Notes: generated from the letters alone by a model not told the origin. DNA of 64,000 nt from Nannobrachium achirus (GCA_963921795.1 OY997642.1:44730885-44794884); one strand, 5' to 3'; numbered from the stretch's first letter, positions 1-10,941 are shown. Program-made: numbers and translations.

Positions 1-28
1 ATCTCTGTCAGACAGTGTGTGCTGTAAA

Positions 29-1697
29 ATGGCTCAGCAAGGAATACAGCTGGACCAGGACGAGTTCTGCTGTTCTATCTGTCTGAATCTTCTGAATGCT
101 CCAGTGACTATTCCGTGTGGACACAGCTACTGTATGGGCTGTATTAAAGGCTACTCGGATGAGGAGGACCAGAAGGGACTTCACAGCTGTCCACAGTGCA
201 GGGAAACCTTTAACCCAAGACCTGTTCTGAAGAAAAGCAACATGTTGGCTGAGGTGGTGGAGAGATTGAGGAAGACAGGACTCCAAGATGTTCCCCCTGA
301 TCACTGCCATGCTGGACCTAGAGATGTGGCCTGTGACTTCTGCACTGGGAGAAACATGAAAGCTGTGAAGACTTGTCTTCAGTGTCTGGCCTCTTACTGT
401 GACATCCACCTCCAGCCTCACTATCAATATCCTGCCTTAAAGAAACACAAGCTTGTCAAGGTCTCTACCAGATTTCAGGAGGAGAACATCTGCCCTCGTC
501 ACGACGAGGTGAGAAAGGTTTTCTGCCGCACTGATCAGCAGTGTATCTGTTATCTGTGCTGCATGGAAGAACACAAAGGTCACGATATGATCTCAGCCGC
601 AGCAGAAAGGAAAGAAAGACAGAAAGACCTTGATGGGTATCAGCAGAACATCCAGCAGAGAATCCAGGAAACAGAGAAAGTTGTGAAGGTGCTTCACCAG
701 GAGGTGGAGTCTATCAATCTATCTGCTGATAGAGCAGTGAAGGACAGCGACACCATCTTTACAGAGCTCATCACTTCCATGGAGATAAAACAAGAGGAGG
801 TGAGGGAGAATATCAGAGACCAGCAGAAATGTGAAGTGAGTCGTGCTGAAGAACTGAAGAAGCGTGTGGAGCAGGAGGTCACTGAACTGAGGAGGAGACA
901 GGCTGAGCTGGAGCAGCTCTCACACACGGAGGACCACGTCCATTTTCTACAAAATTACACGTCGTTCTCTAAGATCAGTGACTCTGAACACATAGTAAGC
1001 GGCAATGTCCGTCCTCTGGGATACTTTGAAGATGTGACTGTGGCTGTGTCAAACATGAGGAACGTACTTGAAAAGGACGCGAAAAACATCTCAGAGCTGG
1101 TGAATAGAGTCGACACTTTACTGTCAACACCACCAGAGCCCAAGACCCGAGCGGAGTTCTTAAGATACTTTTATCAAATCACACTAGATCCAAACACGGC
1201 ACATCAATGCCTGTCTCTGTCGAAAGGGAACAGAAAAGTAACACTAATGGACAAACAACAATCATACCCTCATCACCCACAGAGGTTCATTGAAAGGCGT
1301 CAGATTCTGAGCAGAGGGTCTGGCTGGACGCTATTACTGGGAGGCAGAGTGGAGTGGAGACTATGTTGCTATAACACTCTCGTATAAAGATATCAGCAGG
1401 ACGGGATCCTGTAAGGAAAGTGGATTTGGATTGAATGACAAATCTTGGTCCTTAAGCTGTTCAAAAGGAGCTTGTTTTTTCAAACACAGAGATATTGAAA
1501 CTAAAATACCAGGTCCTGTGTCATCCAAAGTAGGAGTGTACCTGGATCACACTGCAGGTACTCTGTCCTTCTACAGCATCTCTGACACCATGACTCTCCT
1601 CCTCAGAGTCCAGACCACATTCACCCAGATCCTCTATCCTGGATTTGGGTTTGATGGTTGTAATGGAGGCACTGCCGAGTTGTGTAACCTCAAGTAG
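29..1697 (+). pseudogene. TRIM-family E3 ubiquitin ligase (finTRIM/TRIM25-like), single exon, frameshifted in the B30.2/SPRY domain
   Basis: The ATG at 29 opens a typical fish TRIM start (MAQQG). A C3HC4 RING follows at residues 15-57 (C15, C18, C30, H32, C35, C38, C54, C57), then two B-box-like zinc motifs (about 105-190), a long coiled coil (about 195-300) and the start of PRY/SPRY (LDPNTAHQCLSLS). The first frame runs to a stop at 1387, but SPRY homology jumps at about 1315-1320 into the frame that continues to the stop at 1695-1697 (YYWEAEW, then LYPGFGFDG). That fits a 2-base deletion, or one extra base, near 1316. Such proteins are usually cytosolic RING E3 ligases, many of them in antiviral signalling. 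The whole RING-to-SPRY protein lies in one exon, whereas finTRIM genes usually have several, so a retro-derived copy is possible. It could be a real pseudogene, an allele with a truncated SPRY, or an assembly indel. The TRIM identity is secure; the exact orthologue is not. Confidence 0.85.
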
Positions 1698-2860
1698 ATC
1701 AGACTTTGGATTTGCCTCTCATGACTCCTCCAAAAGTATATTTTTTTCTCTCCCCTCCAAGGTCTGCTTTCTACCCTCCAAAAACAAAACGGTTCATGTT
1801 GATGTAAATAAGTTGTTTGTTTGAGGAACTGTTCATTTGACACTCAGTGTTGGTCCTGAGCTCTTTGTTTAAAACATACAAATCTATTTTGAGTTTAAAT
1901 TACCTAAAATAAATAACGACAAACATAATGACTTGTTTTTATTCTGTTCGTTGATTGAGTAGATAACTAGATATTGTATTATTTGAATGTCAGTTTGGCT
2001 ATCAGTCAGTGTATTTCCTTTCTCATGTAATCATACATTTGATTTCTAAGTTGATGTTTTTTTTTTGCATTGATTTGTTTCAGTTATTAAAGTTGCATTT
2101 TGTGGTTCTTTGAAATTATACACATTGTGATCCATTTATTTTTGTGCAAACAAAGATGTTTGTTTCTATTCTTTGAACTGTACTAGGCAATGGAAATATT
2201 TGCACTTTCAGAATAAGACTAAGAGCAGGTGTGTGGGATGAACTCAATGGTAGAAAAACATGCAAAATCCCTTAGCTGCTATTGCAAAGCATTAGATTTA
2301 GTACGAAAAATCCTGAAGAACAATTGGTATCAATTACAGTGATTCAATCCTTTTCATTTAAAGTTAAATTACTTTTTACAACAATTAAAGATCACTGCAT
2401 ATGTACAGTACATTGTAATTTTAGTGCAGTTAGCCCAGACTGAACTCTCGCAGTAGATCTGACATACTGCCCAGAACAACATAATAAAAACATACATTTT
2501 ACAAGGAAAGTGGGGAAGAATCCACTAAATAAAAAAAAGATTAACCTGATGACATAAATTATAATAAATTATAATATTGATTAGGGCTGCGACTAGCGAT
2601 TATTTTCTTAGTGATTATTGTATCAGGGGTGGGGGTGTTTAATCAATATTTTATTAAATGATCAAAAACAATGTAATAAAATCTATTAGCTCAATTACAA
2701 TGAAATTGTGTTTTCTTGGATTAATTAATTGGAATAAGATCATGTTTCTTACATGCACACAAACCTTTCTACAATATTCTTTACATGCACCCTGAATATA
2801 AATGACTGAAAGAGTGAGTGGAATCACCTCATCCCTGTTCAATTAATTACAATGATTCAA
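1698..2860. other. TRIM 3' flank; AT-rich DNA with a degenerate hAT-like repeat end
   Basis: There is no coding signal here. The first 200-400 bases are probably TRIM 3' UTR. From about 2583 a GGGCTGCGACTAGCGATTAT-like stretch resembles the GGGCTGCAAC ends of degenerate fish hAT elements. The rest is AT-rich with no recognisable feature. Confidence 0.4.
1908..1913 (+). promoter_or_regulatory. Candidate polyadenylation signal of the TRIM gene
   Basis: AATAAA lies about 210 bases after the TRIM stop, in AT-rich DNA. It is the first canonical hexamer downstream. Assigned by position only. Confidence 0.45.
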
Positions 2861-2869
2861 GCCATTTCA

Positions 2870-3420
2870 GTTAAAGAGAGAGAGTGTGTGTGTGTGTGTA
2901 ATTTAGACATCAAGCAGTGTGATGTCATACTGATGTCAGCAGCTATGTCTCTATGGAGTTATATGTTGTTCGTGTCCAAATATGGGGCTTGTGAGGTCAG
3001 ACTTAGTGAGATTTGTGGGTTATCTCCATATATGGAGGGAGAACCAGCTTATGAGCCGATGAGTTGTGTCAGAGTCGAGATCCTGCTTGCATCTAATCTG
3101 TCGGTAGATAATGCCGGTCTTATATAAGGGTCATTTGTGTACGGTGTGATGTCATACTGATGTCAGCAGTGTGATGTCATACTGATGTCAGCAGCTATGT
3201 CTCTATATATGGAGTTATATGTTGTTCGTGTCCAAATATGGGGCTTGTGAGGTCAGACTTAGTGAGATTCGTCGGTTTATGGAGATTCAACCTTCAACGA
3301 TTTTGACATCTTGTTACTAATCTGTAGGTAGATAATGCCGGTCTTATATAAGGGTCATTTGTGTACGGTGTGATGTCATACTGATGTCAGCAGTGTGACA
3401 ATTCTGTGTATAGTGGGGTA
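2870..3420. repeat. Direct repeats with GATGTCATACTGATGTCAGC and TATATGGAG motifs
   Basis: A block of about 100 bp (GTGATGTCATACTGATGTCA followed by CAAATATGGGGCTTGTGAGG) occurs at about 2918-3018 and again at about 3169-3275. A second block (GATAATGCCGGTCTTATATA) occurs at about 3105 and about 3329. The copies are interleaved with a spacing of about 225-250 bp. No ORF of note. The vocabulary overlaps the CCATATATGG arrays further right. Confidence 0.7.
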
Positions 3421-3521
3421 CTGATGACCTGTCTTTGTGATATGTTTGTGTTGTTATATGGTTATGTGTTGTTTCCTGTTTGAACATACTGTGAAGACAA
3501 ATTTCCCTTCGGGAACAATAA

Positions 3522-3640
3522 TGTCTACACTCATGTAATCAACATGAATCTGTCCCATATAGCGCCACCATCAACACATTTTTGGACACTGCTCCTACAG
3601 ATTTTGCCCTAAAATCACGCAAATCGGTACACAGTGGCCC
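3522..3640. repeat. Single copy of the 130-bp repeat that is tandem at 8340-8697
   Basis: It begins ATGTCTACACTCATG and runs through CCCATATAGCGCCACC to an ATCGGTACACAGT end, matching the units at 8340-8697 over about 110 bp with a small internal deletion. The end abuts the next inverted-repeat element. Confidence 0.7.
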
Positions 3641-5742
3641 TCATTTATCAATGGAGTGTAAAAAATGGTCTATTTTTTTCACCAAATTTTGCGTAGGGCA
3701 ACGTTTGCGTGGCATTTACGAACACGTCCTAAACAGACACACCTGGCGTACATTTGATCCCAGCGTTGATAAATGCGCAGGCTGAAATTTAAATAACACG
3801 CCCTTAATTATTCTCGAAACGCCCCGATTTTACGACTAGAACAACCCGAATACGACCTAACAACGAAAGGAAAGCCAATAGAAGAGTTTGCTCCAAGAGG
3901 GCGATAGCAAGAGAGTGCAAAAGACCCGTACTTCCCGTTTCTGTATGACGTAGGGGGGACGCCTTTTTAGGAGGCAGAAGCAGGTTGGAGTCTATTCATT
4001 TCCAATGAGAGAGCTAACGTGAACACAGAGCAAAATAATAGTTCAGAATCTATAGTCACTGAACTAAATATTGGACCAGATCATCACAAGCCACATAATA
4101 TTAACACAATTGTCATACTAAAGTGGCTTTTTTCAGCGACACAACAACTGAGAAAATCAGCTTTATTATTGCTCTTTTAGCTGTCCCACAGTGTCCCAGC
4201 AACACACTCTCACGGGATCTATAGCACCAGTAAACAGGACGTGCGCGAGATTTGCCGTCAGAGCCGGCGCCCACTTAGGAGTCAATTTGTAGGATTTGTG
4301 TACCATGTCGCACTCTAGTGGATCAATGAGGATGAGCCATCTTCATTAATTAAATATCTTTGGTTTGCTCCACGCTTCAAGTTCACTCCGCGTCCCACAC
4401 AGACCACGCACACATGCAGGCAATGCTTAACTGCTTAAAATGCTGCTGGGCTTGGTGGTGTGTGCGTGCGTGCGTTAAGTTAACGCACGCACGCACACAC
4501 CACCAAGCCCAGCAGCATTTTGGTTCACTGTGGAACCATTATTACCATTTATTTTGTATAGTTAAGTTGCAGCCTACATGAGTGACACCACACCAGTCAT
4601 TGTCACGAATGGAATATATTAATTTAACCCAATATCGGCGACGGCACAGTGCGCGTTTGAGTGGTTACAAAAAAAAGAAAAAGAAAGCAAAATCATGTAT
4701 TTCCGAAACCACGGAATGCCGTGCATGCGATGTTACTGAGAGATACTGACAAGGAGGCAGTTATAATCTGAAGGTTTGAAGCGTCGGGTGGGTTTTATCC
4801 TTAATACATAACTCCATATAGGACACACTTGTATCGGCTAATAGTTGGATTGGATACCTCACAGTCCACGAAAAGAATGTCACAGGCTCACCACGTCGGG
4901 TTTCATCATTAACTCCAACATAGTGTAGGCCTACTACAGTATATCTACTGTATAAATTGAGAGACCCCACAGACAGTTACGTTTTGGATATAAATTTAAC
5001 CCAATTTCGGCAACGAGCACAATGCGCGTTTGGTTTGAGTGCTTGAACTTGCAATCTACCGTTCCCGCACGGGCTGGTCTTCTCCCCGGTGGGCCGTGGA
5101 CAAATGAATCATCCACAGCGTGCGTGCGGCATAGGGCACAGCCAGGTTTGGACCTTCGGGTTTTATCCATATTTAAAAGGACTCGCGTCACTATAAATTG
5201 GAGGCTCAGGCCTCACGGTAATGTAAGATGATCACATTGGCGCCGCGCTGGTCCCGAAAATGCTCTCGCAGGCTATATGTGCTTGTTCTGAGCCAGATCT
5301 GCAATCTTAAGATTTAGACTGTTAAAGCACTTAACAGTAGGCTGCTTCCATATTGCTAGATTTTAATTGCTTGTCATTTTAACTTGGAAATAAAATCGGC
5401 GTGCTGCGTGCATGTCCATGATGTAGCTGGCTATAATATGCTTTTATAAAATGTTATATTTTCACAGGATTATTTATTATTGTGTTGGATATACATTTTC
5501 GAGTGGATACATGTGTCCATTGCCTGTCAAATAGTTAGACAATGCTGCTCCGCACGTCTACAATGGAACAAAGTGGTGTAGGATGAATCCTACACCACCT
5601 CAGGACTTGACGTGAGATTTGATCCTACCCTACGCCAACGTCAAAGTCAAGTTGAAATGATAAATGTCGAGACTTCCCTAAATTTCGGTGTAGGCTACAC
5701 CCAAATTTTGATCTGCACCACGTTGATAAATGAGGATTTGTC
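3635..5742. mobile_element. DNA-transposon-like element of about 2.1 kb bounded by short inverted repeats
   Basis: CCTCATTTATCAA at about 3638 is mirrored by TTGATAAATGAGG at about 5725. The interior has no transposase-like ORF and includes a perfect 85-bp palindrome. A second ATTTATCAA-like motif near 3760 suggests nested ends. No target-site duplication was found, so superfamily and boundaries are uncertain. If real it is non-autonomous. Confidence 0.45.
4437..4521. repeat. Perfect 85-bp palindrome (42-bp arms, 1-nt centre)
   Basis: The left arm at 4437-4478 and right arm at 4480-4521 are exact reverse complements around the single G at 4479. The arms contain (GTGC)-type repeats and the AGCCCAGCAGCATTTT end. 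Such a sequence can extrude as a cruciform. Confidence 0.95.
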
Positions 5743-6033
5743 TCTTGTTGCAATGCGCTTTCTCTTAGATCCAGCAGCAGCATCCCTGTTCACCACTTTG
5801 AAGGCTATCCTGTTCTTTGCAAAACTCTGAGGAGTTTTCCATGGCGCGAAAGTCCCTGCATCTTCAGCTGCCTGTGGTTCATCCTGAGCTGGAGGTGATG
5901 GAGGTGGTATAGTGATGTTTTGAACCTCCTCTGAGGTGAAGGTCCCTGCATCTTCAGCTGCTGGTGGTTCACCCTTGGCTGACCTGCCCTTGCTGGATGC
6001 AGGAGGTTTAACTGTGCTGTTGCTGTTCCCCAT
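5695..6033 (-). CDS. Uncharacterised 112-residue ORF with a duplicated PxAAEDAGTF motif
   Basis: I do not recognise this protein. It starts MGNSNS, which fits an N-myristoylation consensus, is rich in Pro, Ser, Ala and Glu, and carries the motif AAEDAGTF twice about 30 residues apart. A basic stretch (SKRKR) follows. Its last 15-20 codons run into the right end of the element at 3635-5742, so the true C-terminus may have been replaced by the repeat, or the ORF may belong to the repeat. It could be a chance ORF. Confidence 0.25.
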   Translation of the reverse strand: MGNSNSTVKPPASSKGRSAKGEPPAAEDAGTFTSEEVQNITIPPPSPPAQDEPQAAEDAGTFAPWKTPQSFAKNRIAFKVVNRDAAAGSKRKRIATRDKSSFINVVQIKIWV

Positions 6034-6409
6034 TGTGAAGAATTAGCTGTTGTTCCAGTAGATCAACTCTGTTAGTCGGTGAGAAATAGCAGAGTGAAGC
6101 TAGAACGTGCACGCTGCGCGTTTTTATTCGGACGGCCGACGTGACGTCACACAAGCTAAGCCAATCCGCGGAGCCGTGACGTTGTGTGTTGGGCCAATCA
6201 ATGTCGACATGACGTGGATACTCGGCCTGCACGTGAGTTTATCAACTAACCCTAACCATGGTAACTAGTAAGACACCTCAGGGTGACCTGCGACCAAGGG
6301 CGAGGTCGTGCCAATTCATGGCCATCTGGCCAGTGATGTACTGTATATGGGACCAGTTACTCACTATATGGAGACCCCTGCATGATAGTCAACAATGTTA
6401 TGTCAAAAC

Positions 6410-7640
6410 ATGCCCATATATGGGCATTACCAAATTACAAAATTGTATTTATTTTATCCTTTATTGCGACCGTAAGGTCGCAGTTTAGTTGCGACCGTAA
6501 GGTCGCAGTTTAGTATGAAAACCTCCACCGGCCGTCCGTCGGTCACACGTGCGGTCGACCGCACGTCACACGTGCGGTCGACGTGTGATGAGGTCACGAT
6601 GAGTCATCTATGCCCAAATATAGATTTCTAGGTCAGATGGCCCATAGAGTTTGTGATGTCAAACCTAGCAACCCAATATAAACAAACCTGATGTCAGACC
6701 TGAAGTATCCTTTTATACCCATATATGGAGATACAGAGATCTCCATATATGGGCATATTAGAAAGCCCATATATGGGCATATACGGATGACATCAGGGAT
6801 ATCCATATATGGGCATAAAAGGGACAAGGGCTTACAGTTAAGAGATCTCCATATATGGGCATATCAGAAAGCCCATATATGTTCATATACTGATGACATC
6901 AGGAATATCCATATATGGGCATAAAAGGGACAAGGACTTACAGTTAAGAGATCTCCATATATGGGCATAAAGGGACAAGGACTGTTACAGTAGATATAGA
7001 GATGTCCATATATGGGCATAAATGAACAAGGACTGACAAACACTGAGATCTCCATATAACCTATGGGAATATAAGGGACGAGGACTGTCAGCTTGTAGAC
7101 CTATTTTCTAAATATTGTTGTACATTAAAAACTTGAAATGGGTCGTTCTGCATAGTACTTGGGATTTGTTGATGTAAATGTTCACATAGAGTGTAATAAT
7201 AGGTAAAACAAACTTTTGGCCTATTTGTGGAGATAAGCGACCAACGGTCGCTTATCTCCCGATTAGGGAGTCTTACTGGTTAATATATATCCATATACTG
7301 TATATGGACTTAATATTAACGTTTTCGGCCTGGGATTGATGACATCAGAAATCTACAAATATGGGCATAAAAGGGATTTTGTTTTCCTGGAATGACCATA
7401 TATGGACTTTTTATTTTATTTAATCCTTTATTAATAATAAAATATGTATAATATGTATGCATATACATGAAACATATTTTATGCCCATACATGGTGATCC
7501 CTATCTGAACCAGCCACACAGATATGGGCCATGCCTTTGCCATCTGGCCAGTGATATATATCAATGACATCAGGGATCTTCATATATGGGCATAAAAGGG
7601 ATATACCCATATATGACTGTCACTGTGATATCACCTGTGA
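6410..7640. repeat. Array of irregular repeats carrying CCATATATGG (CArG-box consensus) palindromes
   Basis: About ten exact CCATATATGG decamers plus several one-base variants occur, commonly inside GATCTCCATATATGGGCATA, spaced 20-50 bp apart between 6718 and 7010 and more sparsely out to about 7600. They alternate with TGACATCAGG and AAGGGACAAGG blocks. The decamer fits the SRF-binding consensus CC(A/T)6GG. Translated ORFs here (repeating MPIYGD/CPYMEI) are artefacts of the repeat. A head block at 6468-6515 has two copies of GCGACCGTAAGGTCGCAGTT, and a GTGCGGTCGACCGCAC palindrome lies near 6550. Confidence 0.85.
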
Positions 7641-7976
7641 TGTCACAGTGACAGTATGAATATCCAGGGTTTATGATCTTTGATGAGGTGATGTCACGTG
7701 ACATCACTTCCTGTACGGAAGGATGGACGGAAGGACAAGCTACGACATTGCTCATGGTATACTGCAACCTTTGGTCGCACATATAGGCTATATGAGCTTT
7801 TTGAAAATAGCTGATCTAAAACAATAGTAGATCAACCATTAAAAAAGAAAAAATCTTTAAAAATAAAAGTGAACATTTTGGAATATTTTTTTAAACATTT
7901 TAACAACGAGATGAAACACATACAAATGTCCAAAATTGTGGCTCTTCAGGATTCCAAAAAAGAAAAAAAGTGAAAA

Positions 7977-8114
7977 AAGTAGCAGATCTAAGCTTAAAAC
8001 AGCAGTGACTGGGGAGACACCACACAAAACCACACTGTGAGGCAAAAGTCCAAAGTCAATGTTCTGTTATTCGCTTCGTGCCGCGCTTCGAGCTTGTGGA
8101 TCTGCTACTTTTGA
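7977..8114. repeat. Diverged member of the GCAGATCTACAAGC palindrome family
   Basis: AGTAGCAGATCTAAGCTT at about 7979 is mirrored by AGCTTGTGGATCTGCTACTT near 8092-8112, with about 95 bp between arms. The GC-rich centre beside the right arm (GCCGCGC) resembles the centre of the copy at 16780. Confidence 0.55.
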
Positions 8115-8339
8115 TGATTTTGTGTGACGCTGTAGTATAATCAAGTAGGGCATTAATTTACGAAAAAACTCAAAAAATTAGAATATGGAGGTTTCAGCCC
8201 GACAGCAACATAATGTAATTTCCATGTCTCATTGTCCCCACAGTTTCACTTTCTCAGCCAGAAGCAGATAACCGACTGGTCAACTTCCACTGTATTACCA
8301 TCGGCAACATGAACAGATAACTCTTTTAACTGGGTGAGT

Positions 8340-8697
8340 ATGTCTACACTCATGTCATCAACATGGATCTGTCCCATATAGCGCCACCATCAGGCCCATT
8401 TTTTCAAACACATTTTTGGACACTGCTCCTACAGATTTTGCCCTAAAATCACGCAAATCGGTACACAGTATGTCTACACTCATGCCATCAACATTGATCT
8501 GTCCCATATAGCGCCGCCATCAGGCCGACTTTTTCAAACACATTTTTGGACACTGCCCCTACAGATTTTGCCCTAAAATTACGCAAATCGGTACACAGTA
8601 TGTCTACACTCATGTCATCAACATGGATCTGTCCCATATATTTTTTCAAACACATTTTTTGGACAATGCTCCTACACATTTTGCCCTAAAATCACGC
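8340..8697. repeat. Three tandem copies of a 130-bp repeat
   Basis: Units start with ATGTCTACACTCATG at about 8340, 8470 and 8600, and each ends near ATCGGTACACAGT. The third is truncated and lacks part of the CGCCACCATCAGG segment. A related single unit is at 3522. Confidence 0.9.
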
Positions 8698-8749
8698 TGC
8701 GACCTGACGGTCGCTTATCTCCCGATTAGGGAGTCTTACTGGTTCTTGC

Positions 8750-9846
8750 TAGAACAAAATTCTTAATTCTTTAAGAGCAGAATCAATATTTCTTTGTTAT
8801 TCTTTTATCAGGGTTCCCACAGCATGTAAATCCTAGATACAGTATGTTATTTCTGAAAATCCAAAAAGAAAGTTGGTAAATCGTGGACATTTTAGAGACC
8901 TCAAATGATCATGGTACATTTTGTAATCATGTCAACTTGGAGTAAGTGTATTTATTCTGGTTTGCCTATTTGTTAAGGAGAACCACAGGACAGGGGCCAC
9001 ATGTCTCAAAGTGGGGTCCAGAGAGAGAGACCGTTCCTAGCACCTTAAAGTTAGGAAGGCACTCGCATGGAAGTCCAACCTTCTCTGACATACTGTGTAG
9101 TCTGTACTTTAACTGAGCTCTCATGTCTATGTGCAGTGGTTAAGGGGGAGAAGGTCACACCAGGGACCAGGATGGACAGACTGCAGCCATACGTTGAAAT
9201 CTGCAAAAATATATCTTCTTTCTCTGTGTTCACAGATTGGATCGCTCTAAAGTGAAAGAAAAAATCACACCCAGTGTGAAGTGAGCGGTGCAATTTATTT
9301 ATGAGTAAATTTCATAAAGCGCCCGCAAAGCTTGGCCAATGTAACCCTCTCCATACAAACAGACACCAATTGACCAATGACAGTCCGGATAGACTACACA
9401 GGACAAACAGACAAAGCCAGATTTAGGAGCGTTTAGCACACACACCTCTAAAAGAAAGAATCCACTGAATGAACGGAACAAATCAGTCTGGATCCCAGGC
9501 TATCACGCATCATGTGCTGCATCCCATAAGCCTGCAGAGATGTCTGTCTGGGAGCTCTTCACCACTCCTTTGGAGTCTGGCTCTCATGGCGAGTACACAA
9601 GCACACACACGTACACACCCCATACACATGATAGAAGACAATTCTGTGATGATATTTAGGACTGATTGAGACAATTATGTAGCCAAATATACATTTGCAA
9701 TGATCCCAAAATATATTTTATGGTACTCATATGTCTGGGCTACAACATGGTGGCACAACATGCACACCCTCAGAAAATGACTGTCTTTCCTTTTCTTTTT
9801 GCATTCCAGCTCCTCCCACAAGATGGTCACAATCAGAAGGCCTGGT
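8750..9846. other. Region downstream of drg2 without a recognised gene
   Basis: No coding signal found. A GGGTTCCCACA motif near 8811 looks like one end of a hAT-type repeat. A CACACCCAGTGTGAAGTG hairpin near 9266 resembles motifs at about 29095, 29497 and 29547. The 3' UTR of drg2 should lie here; an A/G-rich stretch (transcript strand) at about 9788-9805 could be a decayed poly(A) tail but is not convincing. Confidence 0.35.
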
Positions 9847-10941
9847 TTACTTCTTAACGATCTGAATGACATCTTCGTGTTCCATAATGTGCGTAAGTCC
9901 CACCCTCTGAGGGCTGTACTTGGTGCTAGTGCCCCAAACCAGGGAATATTTAAAATGGCCGGCTAAAGTTCTGTGGATTCGATGGCACACGTGTTCTACA
10001 CTAGCTCCTGTTCTCATAATGATGGCATCTGAAAAGTCTGGACGCTCTCCTCTCTTCTTGGTGTAAATGCAGATCAGGGCCAGGTATTCCCACAGCGTCT
10101 CCAGAAGGTAGTCCAGGTTCAGGCTCATTCCACAGCTGATGACAACGCTGTGAGGTTTGTGTGCCAGGCGGTTCACCTCCTCAATGGAGATCTGATCCAC
10201 CTTGTTGTAGACATATAGGCAAGGCATATAAACTCTGTTTCCGACGACGACGTCGATGAACTCGTCAGGTGTGCTGTCCTCCCTGAACAGGACCTCTGCA
10301 TGGAAGATTTTGTATTCATGGAGAATAAGTTGCACAAGTTTCTCTGAGCACATGGTGAGAGGAACCGTGGAGTTGTAGGAGAGGCCGCCACCTTTCTTGG
10401 GCTTGAAGTAAATATTGGGTTTTTCCCTGTTGAGTCTAATGCCCACTGATTCTAACTCTTTTTCTAGAAGTGCTCTCTGAACATCTCCCTTGGTGGCGTC
10501 CAACATCATGATGACGACATCTGCCGTCCTGGCAACAGCAATGACCTGCCGACCTCTACCCTTTCCTTGGGCAGCACCCTCGATGATTCCAGGCAAATCA
10601 AGCAGCTGTATGTTGGCCCCTTTGTACTCTATGACACCAGGTATGCAGGTGAGGGTGGTAAATTCATAGTTAGCTGCTTCACTGGCTGTTGATGTCATCA
10701 AGCTAAGGAAGGTCGACTTACCCACAGAGGGGAAACCAATGAGAGCAACACGAGCATCGCCAGATTTCATTACATCGAAACCCTCTCCTTTGGCACCTGC
10801 TGACTTAGAAGGCTCTAGCAGCTGAGCTCTGTACTTGGCTAGCTTGGCCTTCAGCAAGCCCAGATGGTACTCAGTGGCTTTGTTTTTCTGCGTTCGACCA
10901 ATTTCTCGCTCTATTTCAGCGATTTTCTCCAAGATCCCCAT
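9847..10941 (-). CDS. drg2: Developmentally regulated GTP-binding protein 2 (DRG2), intronless full-length copy
   Basis: The uninterrupted 364-residue ORF starts MGILEKIAEIE and ends IQIVKK, the length and ends of vertebrate DRG2. It has the OBG/DRG GTPase motifs: P-loop GFPSVGKST (69-77), DLPG (115-118) and NKVD (246-249), then a TGS domain (about 290-363). DRG2 is a cytosolic translation-associated GTPase that binds and is stabilised by DFRP2/RWDD1. DRG2 genes in vertebrates have many introns. This copy has none yet keeps every motif and no stop, so it looks like a retrogene under constraint, or the sole drg2 of this lineage. It lies head-to-head with the RING gene, about 295 bp apart. The product call is firm; the retrogene origin is inference. 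Confidence 0.95.
   Translation of the reverse strand: MGILEKIAEIEREIGRTQKNKATEYHLGLLKAKLAKYRAQLLEPSKSAGAKGEGFDVMKSGDARVALIGFPSVGKSTFLSLMTSTASEAANYEFTTLTCIPGVIEYKGANIQLLDLPGIIEGAAQGKGRGRQVIAVARTADVVIMMLDATKGDVQRALLEKELESVGIRLNREKPNIYFKPKKGGGLSYNSTVPLTMCSEKLVQLILHEYKIFHAEVLFREDSTPDEFIDVVVGNRVYMPCLYVYNKVDQISIEEVNRLAHKPHSVVISCGMSLNLDYLLETLWEYLALICIYTKKRGERPDFSDAIIMRTGASVEHVCHRIHRTLAGHFKYSLVWGTSTKYSPQRVGLTHIMEHEDVIQIVKK

Larger units (their letters stand above)
7233..8746. repeat. Pair of direct repeats of about 45 bp bounding a 1.4-kb block
   Basis: ACGGTCGCTTATCTCCCGAT followed by TAGGGAGTCTTACTGGTT occurs at about 7240-7281 and again at about 8707-8746. The enclosed block holds the tail of the CArG array, one palindrome-family copy and the 130-bp tandem. 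This could be two ends of one mobile unit or two copies of an end sequence. Confidence 0.5.

Noticed and set aside
8..427. 139-codon minus-strand ORF opposite the TRIM RING
   Set aside because: Antisense shadow of a clearly coding RING/B-box region.
6410..7640. CRISPR-like interspersed array
   Set aside because: Spacing and unit sequence are irregular, the spacers are themselves repeated, and the DNA is vertebrate.
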